This document shows positions 1 to 9,708 of a DNA stretch of 27,084 nucleotides, piece after piece; position 1 is the stretch's first letter; each line of letters starts with the position of its first letter. The position numbers and the translations under genes are program-made. Source of the stretch: Candidatus Rhodoferax odensensis (lineage in GTDB: Bacteria; Pseudomonadota; Gammaproteobacteria; Burkholderiales; Burkholderiaceae_C); contig JADKDJ010000022.1 of the NCBI GenBank assembly GCA_016718405.1, forward strand, positions 1-27,084, given 5' to 3'. The notes beneath the pieces are model-generated. The model worked only from the letters and a program-made list of their open reading frames with translations, was not told the DNA's origin and did not search any database.

Positions 1-481
1 GCCTTGATCACCTTGACAAAGTCGTATTGCGCGAACCGATCACGCACCTTGCCATAAAGCTCAGCGCCATGCTCCGGCATCGCATGGTTCAGTTCCTTGC
101 CCGGTGTGCTCAAAAAGCGTCGTAAAGATAGTAGGAGTTGCCCGAACCGATCAGACCGGATTGCTCGAGGATGATGTTGGCGGTGGTGCCCTTGTAGGCG
201 CTAACTTCCACAAAGTCACCGCCGAGTCAGGCGGCGAACTTGAAATAGCACAGGATGTAGGTCCGCCACATGATGGCGCGCTCAACCACAGTATTGGAAT
301 TGCGTTGCACACACTCCATAAAGCTCTTGTTTTGCAGAAAACTCAGGTTTCGGTTCCAGGTGATGATGTTGTCGGAACAGAAAAAGTGATCCGGCGTGGA
401 CAGGCTCTTTCTTATGCCTTCCATACTGTGGTCAAACAGTTGTGGATGTGCGACATTGAAATTGGCACCTTTGAAATTCAT
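1..481 (-). pseudogene. Broken TylF/MycF-like SAM-dependent methyltransferase, 3' end outside window
   Basis: The start ATG (479-481) overlaps the stop of the upstream OGT copy as ATGA, so the two were translationally coupled. The first about 85 codons read through a plausible N-terminus containing ADN/ITWNRN-like and ERAIMWRTYILCYFKFAA stretches, then hit an in-frame TGA at about 224-226. The same frame continues as LGGDFVEVSAYKGTTANII, which resembles the GDFVE-G-Y-G glycine-rich SAM-binding segment of TylF/macrocin O-methyltransferase-like proteins. A second disruption follows after YYLYDAF at about position 110. Beyond it another frame gives PGKELNHAMPEHGAELYGKV and DRFAQYDFVKVI. Family assignment is from recalled pattern and is moderate. 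The damage (one stop, at least one indel) is clear. A methyltransferase next to an OGT suggests a glycan or peptide modification locus, which is inference. Confidence 0.6.
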
Positions 482-3204
482 GAAGATTCCTCGTTACGAA
501 AGTGGGAAGGAGAGTTGCCGGCCAGGCGCGGGGGGACAGTAATATCCGAACCCGTTATTGTCGCCCACGTCTCGAACAGCGGACCGGTAAGCACCTCCAC
601 TGACCGGGCAAAACCAGGTTCGTCCATGATCCGACTTGCCTGCATCGCTCCGCGCAGGCGAACGCGCAAGGCATTCAGCGCACTCAGGTCAGCCGCCAAC
701 TGACACGTGCGTTCGACGTAGTCTGCCTCAGAGTGGGCGATCCACTCGGGGTGCCCGCTGCCACGCAGAATGGCGCTGCCGATGCGCCCAACACTGGGTC
801 GTCCGGCCAGCGTCACGAAGGGCACGCCCATGTAAAGGGTCTCGAACAGGGTGGTGCCAGAGTTGTGGGGAAAGCAGTCCAGCCCAATGTCGATGCCGCC
901 CAGCGTGTCCCAGGGCGGCGTGGCAACCCAGTTGCAGGCGCTCTGGGCCGATGCCGTGTTCAGCGAATTGCTGCCGTAGCAAGGTCTGGGCGTAGTCGTG
1001 CCTGAACGACGAGCTATCGATCACTAACTTTGAACCGTTGACCTGTTTCAGAATAGCCCCCCATGCCGCAATCGTGCGGTGGTTGATGCGGATGCGCCGG
1101 GTCAGGGTGCCGAAGGTGACGTAACCACGCTCCAAGGCCGGCAGTGGCTTACCTCACCCATGCCTTCGCTGGCTCGGTAGACCCAGCCTACGGGTAAGCG
1201 CCAGGGGGTCTCGCTGAACAGGTGTTGCGCGTTGGCGGGCACGCTGTGGGGGTCGCACAGGTAGTAGTCGATGGCGGTCAGGCCGGTGGTGTAGCCATAA
1301 CCCAGCCAGGACACTGATACCGGCGCAGGCTTGCGGGCAACACCCCAGCCGGTTGCCCGAGGTGTGACCGGCCACGTCCACCAAAACGTCGATGCCATCG
1401 GCGCGAATGCGCTCGGTAAGCGCGTCGTCGCTCAGGCCACGGGTGGATACCCAGTGGTCTGCATAGGTCTTGTAGCGCGCGGTGACATCGTCTTCATAGT
1501 CGAGCTGGGCATAGGCGAAGACCTCGAAGCTTTTCCGATCATGCTGCGCCAGCAAGGGCTCCAGAAAGTGGCGGCAGGAATGCAACTTGAAGTCTGGCGA
1601 CACGTAGCCCACCCGTAGACGTCGCACCGTGTTGCGATCGTTGGCGTGTGCGCGCCAAGTGGCGCGCTGAGGTAGGCCAACATGCTGCTCAAACGCCTGG
1701 TACGCGGCAAAGATCTCCTCGGCGCTGCGATCCGGGTGGTAGTTCAAGCCAAACAGGCGGTTGCTGTTGGCGGCCACGTCGTCCGGTTTGAGTTCCAGTG
1801 CGCGGCAGTAGGCCGCTTCACCCTCGTCCAAGCGCCCCAGCACACACAAGGTGTTGCCCAGATTGGACAACGCGTTGACGTAATCGGGTTTGAGCGCCAA
1901 CGCATGGTTAAGGGTGGCAAGCGCCTCATCGGGCCGGTCTTGCGCGTACTGCGCCAGGCCCAGGTTGGCTAAGGTGTTGACGGAGCCGGGCTGAAGCGCC
2001 AGCGCCTGGCGCAGATTGGCCTCCGCTTCCTTGGCGCGGCCTTGCCCGTGCAGCATGGCGCCCTGGCTGGCCACGGCGTCGAAGTTGTCGGGTTGCAGCG
2101 ACAGGGCCTGCTGCAGGCTTTGCAAGGCTTCGTCCGGGCGGTCTTGCGCGTGCAGCACCGAGCCCAGGTTGCACAGTGCCAGGGTGTAGTTGGGGCGCAG
2201 TTGCAGGGCCTGGCGCTGCAGTGCTTCGGCCTGGGCCAGCTCGCCGCGTCGCAGCAGCGTGTTGCCCAGGTTGCTCAGCGCCTCAACATGGTCGCGCGCC
2301 AAAGCCAGTGCCTGGCGGAAACTGGCCTCGGCTGCCTGGCCTTGCCCAAGGTCCGCCAGGGCACAGCCAAGGTTGGTGTGCACCGACGGGTTGTTGGGCT
2401 GGATCTCCAGCGCGCGGCGGTAGCTGGCCACGGCCGCGGTGTGGCGGCCCATGGCGCGCAGCGTGTTGCCCAGGTTGTAGTGGGCGTCGGCATAGCGTGG
2501 GTTGAGTTCTGTGGCGTGGCGAAAGCAGGCCTCGGCCTGCGCATGACGCCCCAGGTCGCTCAGGGTGCCGCCCAGGTTGTTGTGGTTCTCCGGGTCACCG
2601 GGCAGCAGGGCCACGGTTTGTTGCATGGGCTCCAAGGCCTCTGCCGATCGCGCCTGCAGCTTGAGCGCGGCGGCCAGCAGCTTCCAGCCAAGGCCGTAGT
2701 GCGGGTGGCGCAGGGTCAGCTCTCGGGCGGGCGATTCAAGCTCGGCGCGGCCTTGGGGTGAACAGGGGTACCAGGGGCTTGCAGGGTTTGCTCAGGCGCT
2801 TTCTGTGGGGTCATTGGCGGCGGTGCGAGTCGCTGGGTCAATGCTTGTATCGCCTCAGTCGGCACGGCCGGCGGGATGGGTTGCTCCATCAGTTGTCGCG
2901 CCGTGTCGAACTGCTTGGCTCTCGATCAAGGCGCTGGCGTAACTCAACCAGTACTGCGGGTAGTCCGGCCGCACCTGCCACGCCGCCCGAAAGTGCGGCA
3001 GTCCCAATGCCGCCTTGCCGTGCTGCAGCGCCATGGCACCGAGATTGTGGTTCGCGTCGGGGTGGTCGGGTTGTGCTTGCAGGATCAGGCCGTACAACCG
3101 ATGCGCTTCCTGAACTGACCGAGCCGGTGTGCGCTGGTGGCATGCTGCAGGGTCTGATCTGTATTGAGTGCGGTTGGGGGTTGGAGAGGTCGCGTAGAAA
3201 CCAT
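478..3204 (-). pseudogene. TPR-containing SPINDLY-type O-GlcNAc transferase, copy 1 (divergent paralog), frameshifted
   Basis: The product would add sugar from a UDP-sugar (GT41, probably UDP-GlcNAc) to Ser/Thr of proteins in the cytoplasm. A start at ATG 3202-3204 (MVSTRPLQPPTALNTDQTLQ) leads into TPRs. The frame then shifts at about 3120, 2910 and 2755. A long open stretch (2635 down to 1154) holds about eight 34-residue TPRs with NLG and ALxLxP signatures, followed by the catalytic N-lobe (VGYVSPDFKLHSCRHFLEPL, then DVAGHTSGNRLG). The frame shifts again at about 1340, 1145 and 930. The C-lobe ends with FVTLAGRPSVGRIGSAILRG and the stop at 478. It differs clearly from the four plus-strand copies (SWLGYGYTTGLTAIDYYLCD against HWLDFGYTTGLSAIDYYLTD), so it is an older paralog. 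It is coupled to the methyltransferase remnant and divergent from copy 2. As read it encodes no full-length enzyme. Confidence 0.85.
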
Positions 3205-3265
3205 GGCCGTGAGCAGTTCGACTACGAAGTTTCGCGCGTGGTAAGTTCTTGGGTGGTGGCGAACT

Positions 3266-5142
3266 ATGGCTGCTATGAAAACGCATACCTACGTACAAAC
3301 AAACATGACCCAAGCTGACGCAGCGCACACAGGCGCCAGTTTAACCACTGTTCAAGCGCTGCAACAGGCGACGACGCTCAACGCTTTAGAGCTTAAGTCA
3401 TTGCGCGCATTGTTTCGAGGCGGGCCGGTACGCCGAAGCCGTGGGAGTTGGTGAGGCAATGACGCGACGCTTTCCCGAGCGGGGGCATGGTTGGATGACA
3501 CTGGCTACAGCACGCAAGCGACTCGGGCGCGTTGAGGAGGCTCTGGGTCCGATGCAAAGGCGGTCCGAGTTGGCGCCTGACGACGCCGAAGCGCACAGCA
3601 ACTTGGGTGCCATGTTCAAAAGCACTTGATCGTTTGCACGAAGCTGAAACCAGCTACCGTCGGGCGTTGCAGATAAGGCCCGACCTCGCAGAGGTCCACT
3701 TCAACCTAGGCAACGCGTTGCAGGCGCAGCGCGAGTTACCCGCTTCGGTACTAGCGTACCGCCAAGCACTGCACCTTAAGCCTGATTTTCCAGACGCCCA
3801 TTACAACCTCGCCAACTCATTGAAGGATCTTGGTCGGATGGATGACGCAGAGGCCAGCTATTACAACGCACTGAGGCTTGATCCCGGTTTTTCCGCGCCA
3901 TTGCGCAACCTCTTGTTCACACTGAATTACCACCCCGACAAGAGCGCGGAAGAAGTCTTCGCCGCCTACCGCAGCTACGAGCAACAGTTTGCCAGCCCCA
4001 GCGGGCAAGCTGGCGTGCCCACGAAAACGACCGCAGCCCTGGCCGCCGGCTGCGCATCGGCTACGTCTCCCCGGCCTTGCGCCAGCACTCCTCGCGCCAC
4101 TTTCTGGAGCCCTTGCTGGCCCAGCACGACCACGGCGCGGTGGAGGTCTACGCCTACGCCGAACTGGCGCGAGAAGACGCCGTTACAGCCCGCTACAAGG
4201 GCCATGTTGACCACTGGGTGTCCACCCGTGGCATGAGTGATGAAGCCCTTGCCCAGCGCATCCGCGACGACGGCATCGACATCCTGGTCGACGTGGCGGG
4301 CCACACCGCGGGCAACCGGCTGCAGGTCTTTGCCCGCAAACCGGCCCCGGTATCGCTGCACTGGCTCGACTTTGGCTACACCACCGGTTTGAGCGCCATC
4401 GACTACTACCTGACCGACTGGAGCACCGTGCCCCAAGGTAGCGAAGCCCTGTTTAGCGAAACCCCGTGGCGCTTGGACGGCCCGGGCCTGGTCTATCGCC
4501 CAGCGGAAGGCATGGGCGAAGTCAGCCCCTTGCCGGCCCAGCAAAAGGGTTACCTCACCTTTGGCAGCCTGACCCGCGCGGTACGCATCAACCACCGCAC
4601 CGTGCGCGTCTGGGCTGAGCTGCTCAAACGGCTGCCCACGGCACGCCTGGTGATTGACAGCGGCGACTACCGCACTGCGGCGATGCAAAGACGAGCTGGC
4701 GCAGCGCTTTGAGGCACAGGGCATCACGCGCGAGCGCCTGGACATCGGCTACCACAGCCCGCCCTGGGACGTGCTGCGCCAGATCGATATCAGCCTGGAC
4801 TGCTTTCCGCACAACTCCGGCACCACCTTGTTCGAGAGCCTGTACCTGGGGGTACCGTTTGTGACCCTGGCCGGGCGGCCCAGCGTGGGGCGCATGGGCA
4901 GCTCGATTCTGCAGGGGCTGGGGCACCCGGGTGGATTGCCCACACCGAAGACTAGTACATCGAAATTGCGGTGGCCTTGGCGAGCGACCTGCCGAAGCTG
5001 GCAACCGTGCGAGCCGGCCTGAGGGCTGACATGCAAGCCAGCGCGTTGATGGACGAGGCTGGCTTTGCGCGGCGGGTGGAGGGGGCTTATCGGGGGATGT
5101 TTGGGCGCTGGGTTGCCGCACAAAACAGCGGAGTTGCGTTGA
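3266..5142 (+). pseudogene. TPR-containing SPINDLY-type O-GlcNAc transferase, copy 2, frameshifted
   Basis: The reading frame begins at ATG 3266, or ATG 3305 (MTQADAAHTGASL); neither has a strong ribosome site. TPRs follow (GWMTLATARKRLGRVEEALG, AEAHSNLGAMFK, AEVHFNLGNALQAQRELP, PDAHYNLANSLKDLGRMDDA), then the linker LNYHPDKSAEEVFAAYRSYE and the catalytic half (HSSRHFLEPLLAQHD, DVAGHTAGNRLQVFARKPAP, GTTLFESLYLGVPFVTLAGR). Disruptions are visible by alignment with copy 5. An extra T lies at about 3415, an extra A at about 3618, a missing G at about 3990, an extra A at about 4687 and a missing A at about 4930. A GAG-to-TAG change at 4953-4955 sits in the conserved EDEY segment. About four TPRs are present, fewer than in copies 4 and 5. 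The last open segment runs without a stop into copy 3. The end given is the TGA in a neighbouring frame at 5140-5142. Confidence 0.85.
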
Positions 5143-7080
5143 CTCTCGCTGCAGGCCTACCGACTCCCGCGATAAACACGTGTGCATCGGTGGTTGAAGT
5201 CAACCCGTCGGTATCGGACACTCGGGCTTTGGTGGACTTGTTCAGTCAGGGTCGGTATGCTGAAGCGGTCGTCTTGGCCAAGCCGTTGACGCAGCGCTTT
5301 CCGCGCCACGAATTTGGTTGGAAGATGCTGGCCGCTGCCTTGCACCAGCTGGGTCATGTCGCCGAGGGCGCTGGCGCCCATGCAAAGAGGCTGCGGCCTT
5401 GTCACCCAGTGATGCCGAGGCGCATAACAACCTGGGCGCCACGTTGAAGGCGCTGGGTCGACTAGATGAGGCGTGCTAGCTACCGTCGGGCACTGCAGAT
5501 CAGGCCCGATTACGCTGAGGCGCACTTCAACCATGGCAATGCTTTACAGACTTTGGGGCGGTTCGGCGAGGCGGAGGCCTGCTATCAGCGAGCGCTGCAA
5601 ATTCGGCCCGATTACGCCGAGGCGCACAGCGATCTCGGCAACATACTGAGAAGTGCGGTCGACTGGTCCAGGCCGAAGTCAGCTACCGACGAGCGATTGA
5701 AATTCTGCCCAAGTATGCCGACGCACATTTCAATCTGGGCAACATCCTGAGGGACCTTGGCAGACTAGACGAGGCTACATTGAGCTACCGACGCGCACTG
5801 CAGATCAGGCCCGCATTCGAAGACGCATACAGCAACTTGCTGTTCGTCCTCAACTACCGCCCTGATCAGCGCGGGGAAGAAATTATGGCGGCGTACCGGG
5901 CCTATGACGCCCAGTTCGGATGGCCACACATCGGGTCACTGGCAACCTTGCCGCAACAATCCAGATACCGGCGCCGCCTGAAGGTGGGATATGTGTCCGC
6001 GGCGCTACGGCGACATTCGAGTCGGCACTTTCTGGAACCCCTGCTGGCGCGGCACGACCACAGCGTGGTCGAGGTCTACGCCTACGCTGAATCCTCGCGT
6101 CCAGACGAGGTGACCGATCGCTACAAGCGCTATGTTGACCATTGGGTGCCGACTCAAGATATGAGCGATGACGCTTTGGCTGAGCGAATCCGCATGGATA
6201 ACATCGACATTTTGGTTGAGTTGGCCGGCCACACGCTGGGCAACCGCCTGCAAGTCTTTGCGCGCAAACCCGCGCCGGTATCGCTGCACTGGCTGGACTT
6301 TGGCTACACCACGGGTCTGAGCGCCATCGACTACTACCTGACTGACTGGCCCACCGTGCCGGCAGGCAGCGAAGCCCTGTTTAGTGAGACACCGTGGCGC
6401 CTGGACGGCCCGGGCCTGGTCTACCGCCCCGCTGAAGGCGTGGGCGAAGTCAGCCCCTTACCGGCGGAGAAAAAGGGACACCTTACCTTTGGCAGCCTGA
6501 CCCGCGCGGTGCGCATCAACCACCACACCGTGCGCGTCTGGCTGAGCTGCTTAAACGAGTGCCCAACGCTCGCTTGGTCATCGACAGCGGCGACTACCGC
6601 ACTGCGGCGATGCAAGACGAACTGGCCAATCGCTTTGCCCAACACGGCATAGAGCGCGCACGCCTGGACATCGGCTATCACAGCCCACCCTGGGACGTGC
6701 TGCGCCAGATCGACATCAGCCTGGACTGCTTTCCGCACAACCTTGGCACCACCTTTGATCGAGAGCCTGTACCTGGGTGTGCCCCTTCGTCACGCTGGCG
6801 GGTCGGCCAGCGGAGCGCGCTGGGCAGTGCGATTCTCTGCAGGGGCTGGGGCACCCGGAGTGGATTGCCACCACCGAAGACGAGTACATCCAGATAGCAG
6901 TGGCCATGGCGGACGATCTGCCCAAGCTGGCAACCACTGCGGGCGGGATTGCGGTCGCAGATGCAACAGCGCCCTGATGGACGAGGCCGGCTTTGCGCGG
7001 CGGGTGGAGGCGGCTTATGGGGGATGTTTGAGTGCTGGGTCGCTGTCCAAGATTGTGGGAATACGACATGGCGCTATTGA
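5139..7080 (+). pseudogene. TPR-containing SPINDLY-type O-GlcNAc transferase, copy 3, frameshifted
   Basis: A possible start is TTG 5139, five bases after a GCGGAG ribosome site. The upstream frame from copy 2 is open through this point, so the original start is uncertain. The leader TRALVDLFSQGRYAEAVVLA is followed by about five TPRs (AEAHFNHGNALQTLGRFGEA, AEAHSDLGNIL, ADAHFNLGNILRDLGRLDEA). The catalytic half includes VGYVSAALRRHSSRHFLEPL, ELAGHTLGNRLQVFARK and DFGYTTGLSAIDYYLTDW. Frames break at about 5370-5395, 5470, 5655, 5775, 6540 (one G lost from GGG), 6755-6830 and 6945-7015. The restored end is TGA 7078-7080. From 6541 to 6689 the DNA is identical to 11521-11669 of copy 5. It cannot encode a full enzyme as read. 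Confidence 0.85.
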
Positions 7081-8938
7081 TCGCTGACCAAGTCCAGCGG
7101 CCAATACAGATGCTTGTGTCGATCAAGCCAACCCGGCCGCAGCGGACATCAAGCTCTGGTAGCGCTGTTTACCAGTGGGCCGTTACGCCGAAGCTGCAAC
7201 TCTGGCAAAACCGTTGACCCAGCGCTTCCTTGACTTTGGCTGGAAGTTGCTGGCTGCGGTGCTGAGCCGGATGGGCCGCCATGTTGACGCGCTGGAGCCG
7301 ATGCAAAGGGCCGCAGCGCGCTGTCGCCGGGTGACGCGGAAGCGCATAACAACCTGGGCGCCACGTTTAAGGCACTGAATCGATTGCCTGAGGCCAAGAG
7401 TCAGCTACCAACGCGCCCTTCAGATCAAACCCGACTTTGCGCAGGCCCACTACAACCTTGGCAATACCTTGCAGGCACTGGGCCAATTGGAGCAAGCCGA
7501 GGCGAGTTACCGGCGCGTTGAGGATCGAGTGCCCGACTATGCGCCGGCCCACTTCAACCTTGGCAATGCACTGAAGGCACAAGGGCGTTTGGACGAGGCC
7601 GAGCGAAGCTATCTCCAGACAGTGAGGATCAAGCCTGACCATGTTCAGGCCTGGTGCAACCGAGGCGCCACACTGCAGGGACTGGGGCGGCTGCATGACG
7701 CCGAGGTCAGCTACGGGCGGGCAGTACAGATCAAGCCTGACTACGCCGACGCCTATAGCAACTTGGGCAACACCTTGGGCGACCTTGGACGACTGGATGA
7801 CGCGCAGGCCAACTATTTGCGCGCGCTGCGAATCAAGACCTGGGCACGCGAGGCCCAGCAACCGGCTGTTCGCCCTGAACTACCACCCGACAAACGTGGT
7901 CAAGAAATCTTCGCCGCCCGCAACGGCACGAGCAACGAGTTTGGCCAGCCCCACCGTGCCGCGTGGCCTGCCCACACCAACGCCCGCACCCCGCACCGCC
8001 TCAAAGTCGGCTACAAGGCCTGAGCGACGAAGCACTGGCCCAGCGCATCCGCGACGACGGCATTGACATCCTGGTCGATGTGGCCGGCCACACCGCGGGC
8101 AACCGCCTGCAGGTCTTTGCCCGCAAACCGGCCCCGGTATCCCTGCACTGGCTCGACTTTGGCTACACCACCGGTTTGAGCGCCATCGACTACTACCTGA
8201 CTGACTGGCCCACCGTGCCGCAGGGCAGCGAAGCCCTGTTCAGTGAAACCCCCTGGCGCTTGGACGGCCCTGGCCTGGTCTACCGACCAGCCGAAGGCAT
8301 GGGCGAAGTCAGCCCCTTACCGGCGGAGAAAAAGGGCCACCTCACCTTTGGCAGCCTGACCCGTGCCGTGCGCATCAACCACCACACCGTGCGGGTGTGG
8401 GCTGAGCTGCTCAAACAATTCCGGCGCACGCCTGGTCATCAACAGCGGCGACTACCGCACCGCTGCGATGCAAGAATACTTGGCCGAGCGCTTTGCCCAG
8501 CATGGCATTGACCGCGCACGCCTGGACATCGGCTACCACAGCCCACCCTGGGACGTGCTGCGCCAGATCGACATCAGCTTGGACTGCTTTCCGCACAACT
8601 CGGGCACCACCCTATTTGAGAGCCTGTACCTGGGTGTACCCTTCGTCACCCTGGCCGGGCGGCCCAGCGTGGGCACGCTGGGCAGTGCGACTCTGCAGGG
8701 GCTGGGGCACCCTGAGTGGATTGCCCAGACCGAAGACGAGTACATGCGGACTGCACGGCGCTGGCGGCGGACTTGCCCAAGTTGGCAGCTCTGCGGGCCG
8801 GCCAGGGCTGACATGCAAACCAGCGCGCTGATGGACGAGGCTGGTTTTGCGCGGCGGGTGGAGGGGGCTTATCGGGGGATGTTTGGGCGCTTGGCTGCAT
8901 CACCGGTCGAAGCGCGACACGGCGCCTCAGACGTGTGA
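7068..8938 (+). pseudogene. TPR-containing SPINDLY-type O-GlcNAc transferase, copy 4, frameshifted and internally deleted
   Basis: The likely start is ATG 7068 (MALLIADQ), preceded by GGGA and overlapping the end of copy 3. The leader aligns with copy 3 (NTDACVDQANPAAADIK against NTCASVVEVNPSVSDTR). About six TPRs follow, including AQAHYNLGNTLQALGQLEQA, APAHFNLGNALKAQGRLDEA, VQAWCNRGATLQGLGRLHDA and ADAYSNLGNTLGDLGRLDDA. The frame shifts at about 7150, 7190, 7390 and 7840. At about 8016 the text jumps from RLKVGY directly to KGLSDEALAQRIRDD. Relative to copy 5 this removes 163 bases, including the conserved RQHSSRHFLEPL segment of the catalytic N-lobe, and shifts the frame. More shifts occur at about 8420 and 8745-8805. 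The last segment ends at the stop before 8939. It is non-functional even if the small indels were sequencing errors. Confidence 0.87.
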
Positions 8939-8984
8939 CAGTTCAGCTCGTGCTCGACTGGTTTGACCGTGCCGTTGCTGCCAG

Positions 8985-9386
8985 TCACGCTGTCCAGTTT
9001 ACCAATTGCAAAGCGGGCACGCGTTCGAATTCGCGCAGGTTGTTGGTTACCAGGGTCAGGCCTTCGCTGCGCGCGTGGCCTGCGATGTGGATGTCGTTTA
9101 TGCCAATGGGCTTGCCGATCATCTCCAAGCTGGCACGGATGCTGCCATAGTGCTGCGCCGCCTTCGGTCCATACGTAAGAACCTCTAACCGGCTGCAGAA
9201 GTCTTCCACCACGGAGAGGGTTCGCTCCGGGGCCGTGCTCTTTGCTGCGCCGTGCAGCAACTCCGCGAGGGTGATGGAGGAAATGGCCATGTGCCCTGCG
9301 TGCGTGTTGAACAGTTGCAGTGCGCCGATGGGTTTGCGTTTGATGACGTAGATGACGATGTTGGTATCCAGCAAATACTTCAACAT
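8985..9386 (-). CDS. vapC: VapC-type PIN-domain ribonuclease toxin
   Basis: This 133-residue protein starts MLKYLLDTNIVIYVIKRKP. The family cleaves RNA (initiator tRNA or rRNA in studied members) with Mg-dependent acidic residues. The first PIN aspartate is in LLDTNI. A conserved glutamate lies in SSITLAELLHGAAK. The C-terminal acids are in GINDIHIAGHARSEG, followed by LVTNNLREF. The ATG (9384-9386) shares one base with the vapB stop (TGATG), so the two genes are coupled and transcribed from vapB. A GTG one codon earlier is also possible. The pair sits between broken OGT copy 4 and intact copy 5, on the opposite strand. All PIN signature positions look intact, so the toxin is probably active. 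Confidence 0.93.
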   Translation of the reverse strand: MLKYLLDTNIVIYVIKRKPIGALQLFNTHAGHMAISSITLAELLHGAAKSTAPERTLSVVEDFCSRLEVLTYGPKAAQHYGSIRASLEMIGKPIGINDIHIAGHARSEGLTLVTNNLREFERVPALQLVNWTA

Positions 9387-9619
9387 CACAAACCCTCACG
9401 GTCAGGCTGCACTTGGCTGGCGCGCTCCGGCAAGAAGTCTTCGGGCACCGTTGGCGAGTCCAGAAAGAAGCTGTCCCATGTGTTTTCTACCGGTGTGATG
9501 ATGCGCTCCATGCCCCGTGCCCGCACCGTGACGCGCTTCACAAAGGGCGGCAAACGCATGTCGGCGGGTAGTCGAATGGCCTGGCTTCGGTTGTTGGTGA
9601 ATACGGTGCTGGAGGACAT
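9386..9619 (-). CDS. vapB: VapB-type AbrB-fold antitoxin
   Basis: This 77-residue protein starts MSSSTVFTNNRSQAIRLPAD. The N-terminus has the typical VapB/MazE swapped-hairpin DNA-binding pattern (VFTNNRSQAIRLP). The C-terminal half, containing DSFFLDSPTVPEDFLPER, would be the toxin-wrapping tail. A longer frame starts upstream at 9733, but the ATG at 9617-9619 gives the usual family length and N-terminus. The ribosome site there is weak. The stop overlaps the vapC start by one base. VapB, alone or with VapC, normally represses its own promoter; a 10-base palindrome 41 bases upstream is a candidate operator. Confidence 0.9.
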   Translation of the reverse strand: MSSSTVFTNNRSQAIRLPADMRLPPFVKRVTVRARGMERIITPVENTWDSFFLDSPTVPEDFLPERASQVQPDREGL

Positions 9620-9659
9620 GGACGTCAATCTTAAGGTGGGATACCGCGTATTGTATATA

Positions 9660-9669
9660 GCAACGTTGC
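9660..9669. promoter_or_regulatory. Candidate VapBC operator palindrome
   Basis: GCAACGTTGC is a perfect 10-base palindrome lying 41 bases upstream of the vapB start. Next to it is the AT-rich TTGTATATAGC (9652-9662), whose minus-strand reading TATATACAAT could serve as a -10 region for vapBC. VapBC complexes usually bind inverted repeats overlapping their promoter, so position and symmetry fit. No binding data exist here. Confidence 0.35.
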
Positions 9670-9708
9670 TTTGTGCCCTCGACCTGAAAGCAGGCCTTGT
9701 GACCAGCA

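Noticed and set aside
104..703. Plus-strand frame of 199 codons at the left edge
   Set aside because: It crosses the opposite-strand junction of the OGT end and the methyltransferase start, both of which have recognisable motifs.
1700..2640. Regular repeats of about 102 bases, considered as a CRISPR or satellite array
   Set aside because: The period equals 34 codons and encodes TPRs; units vary and there are no spacers.
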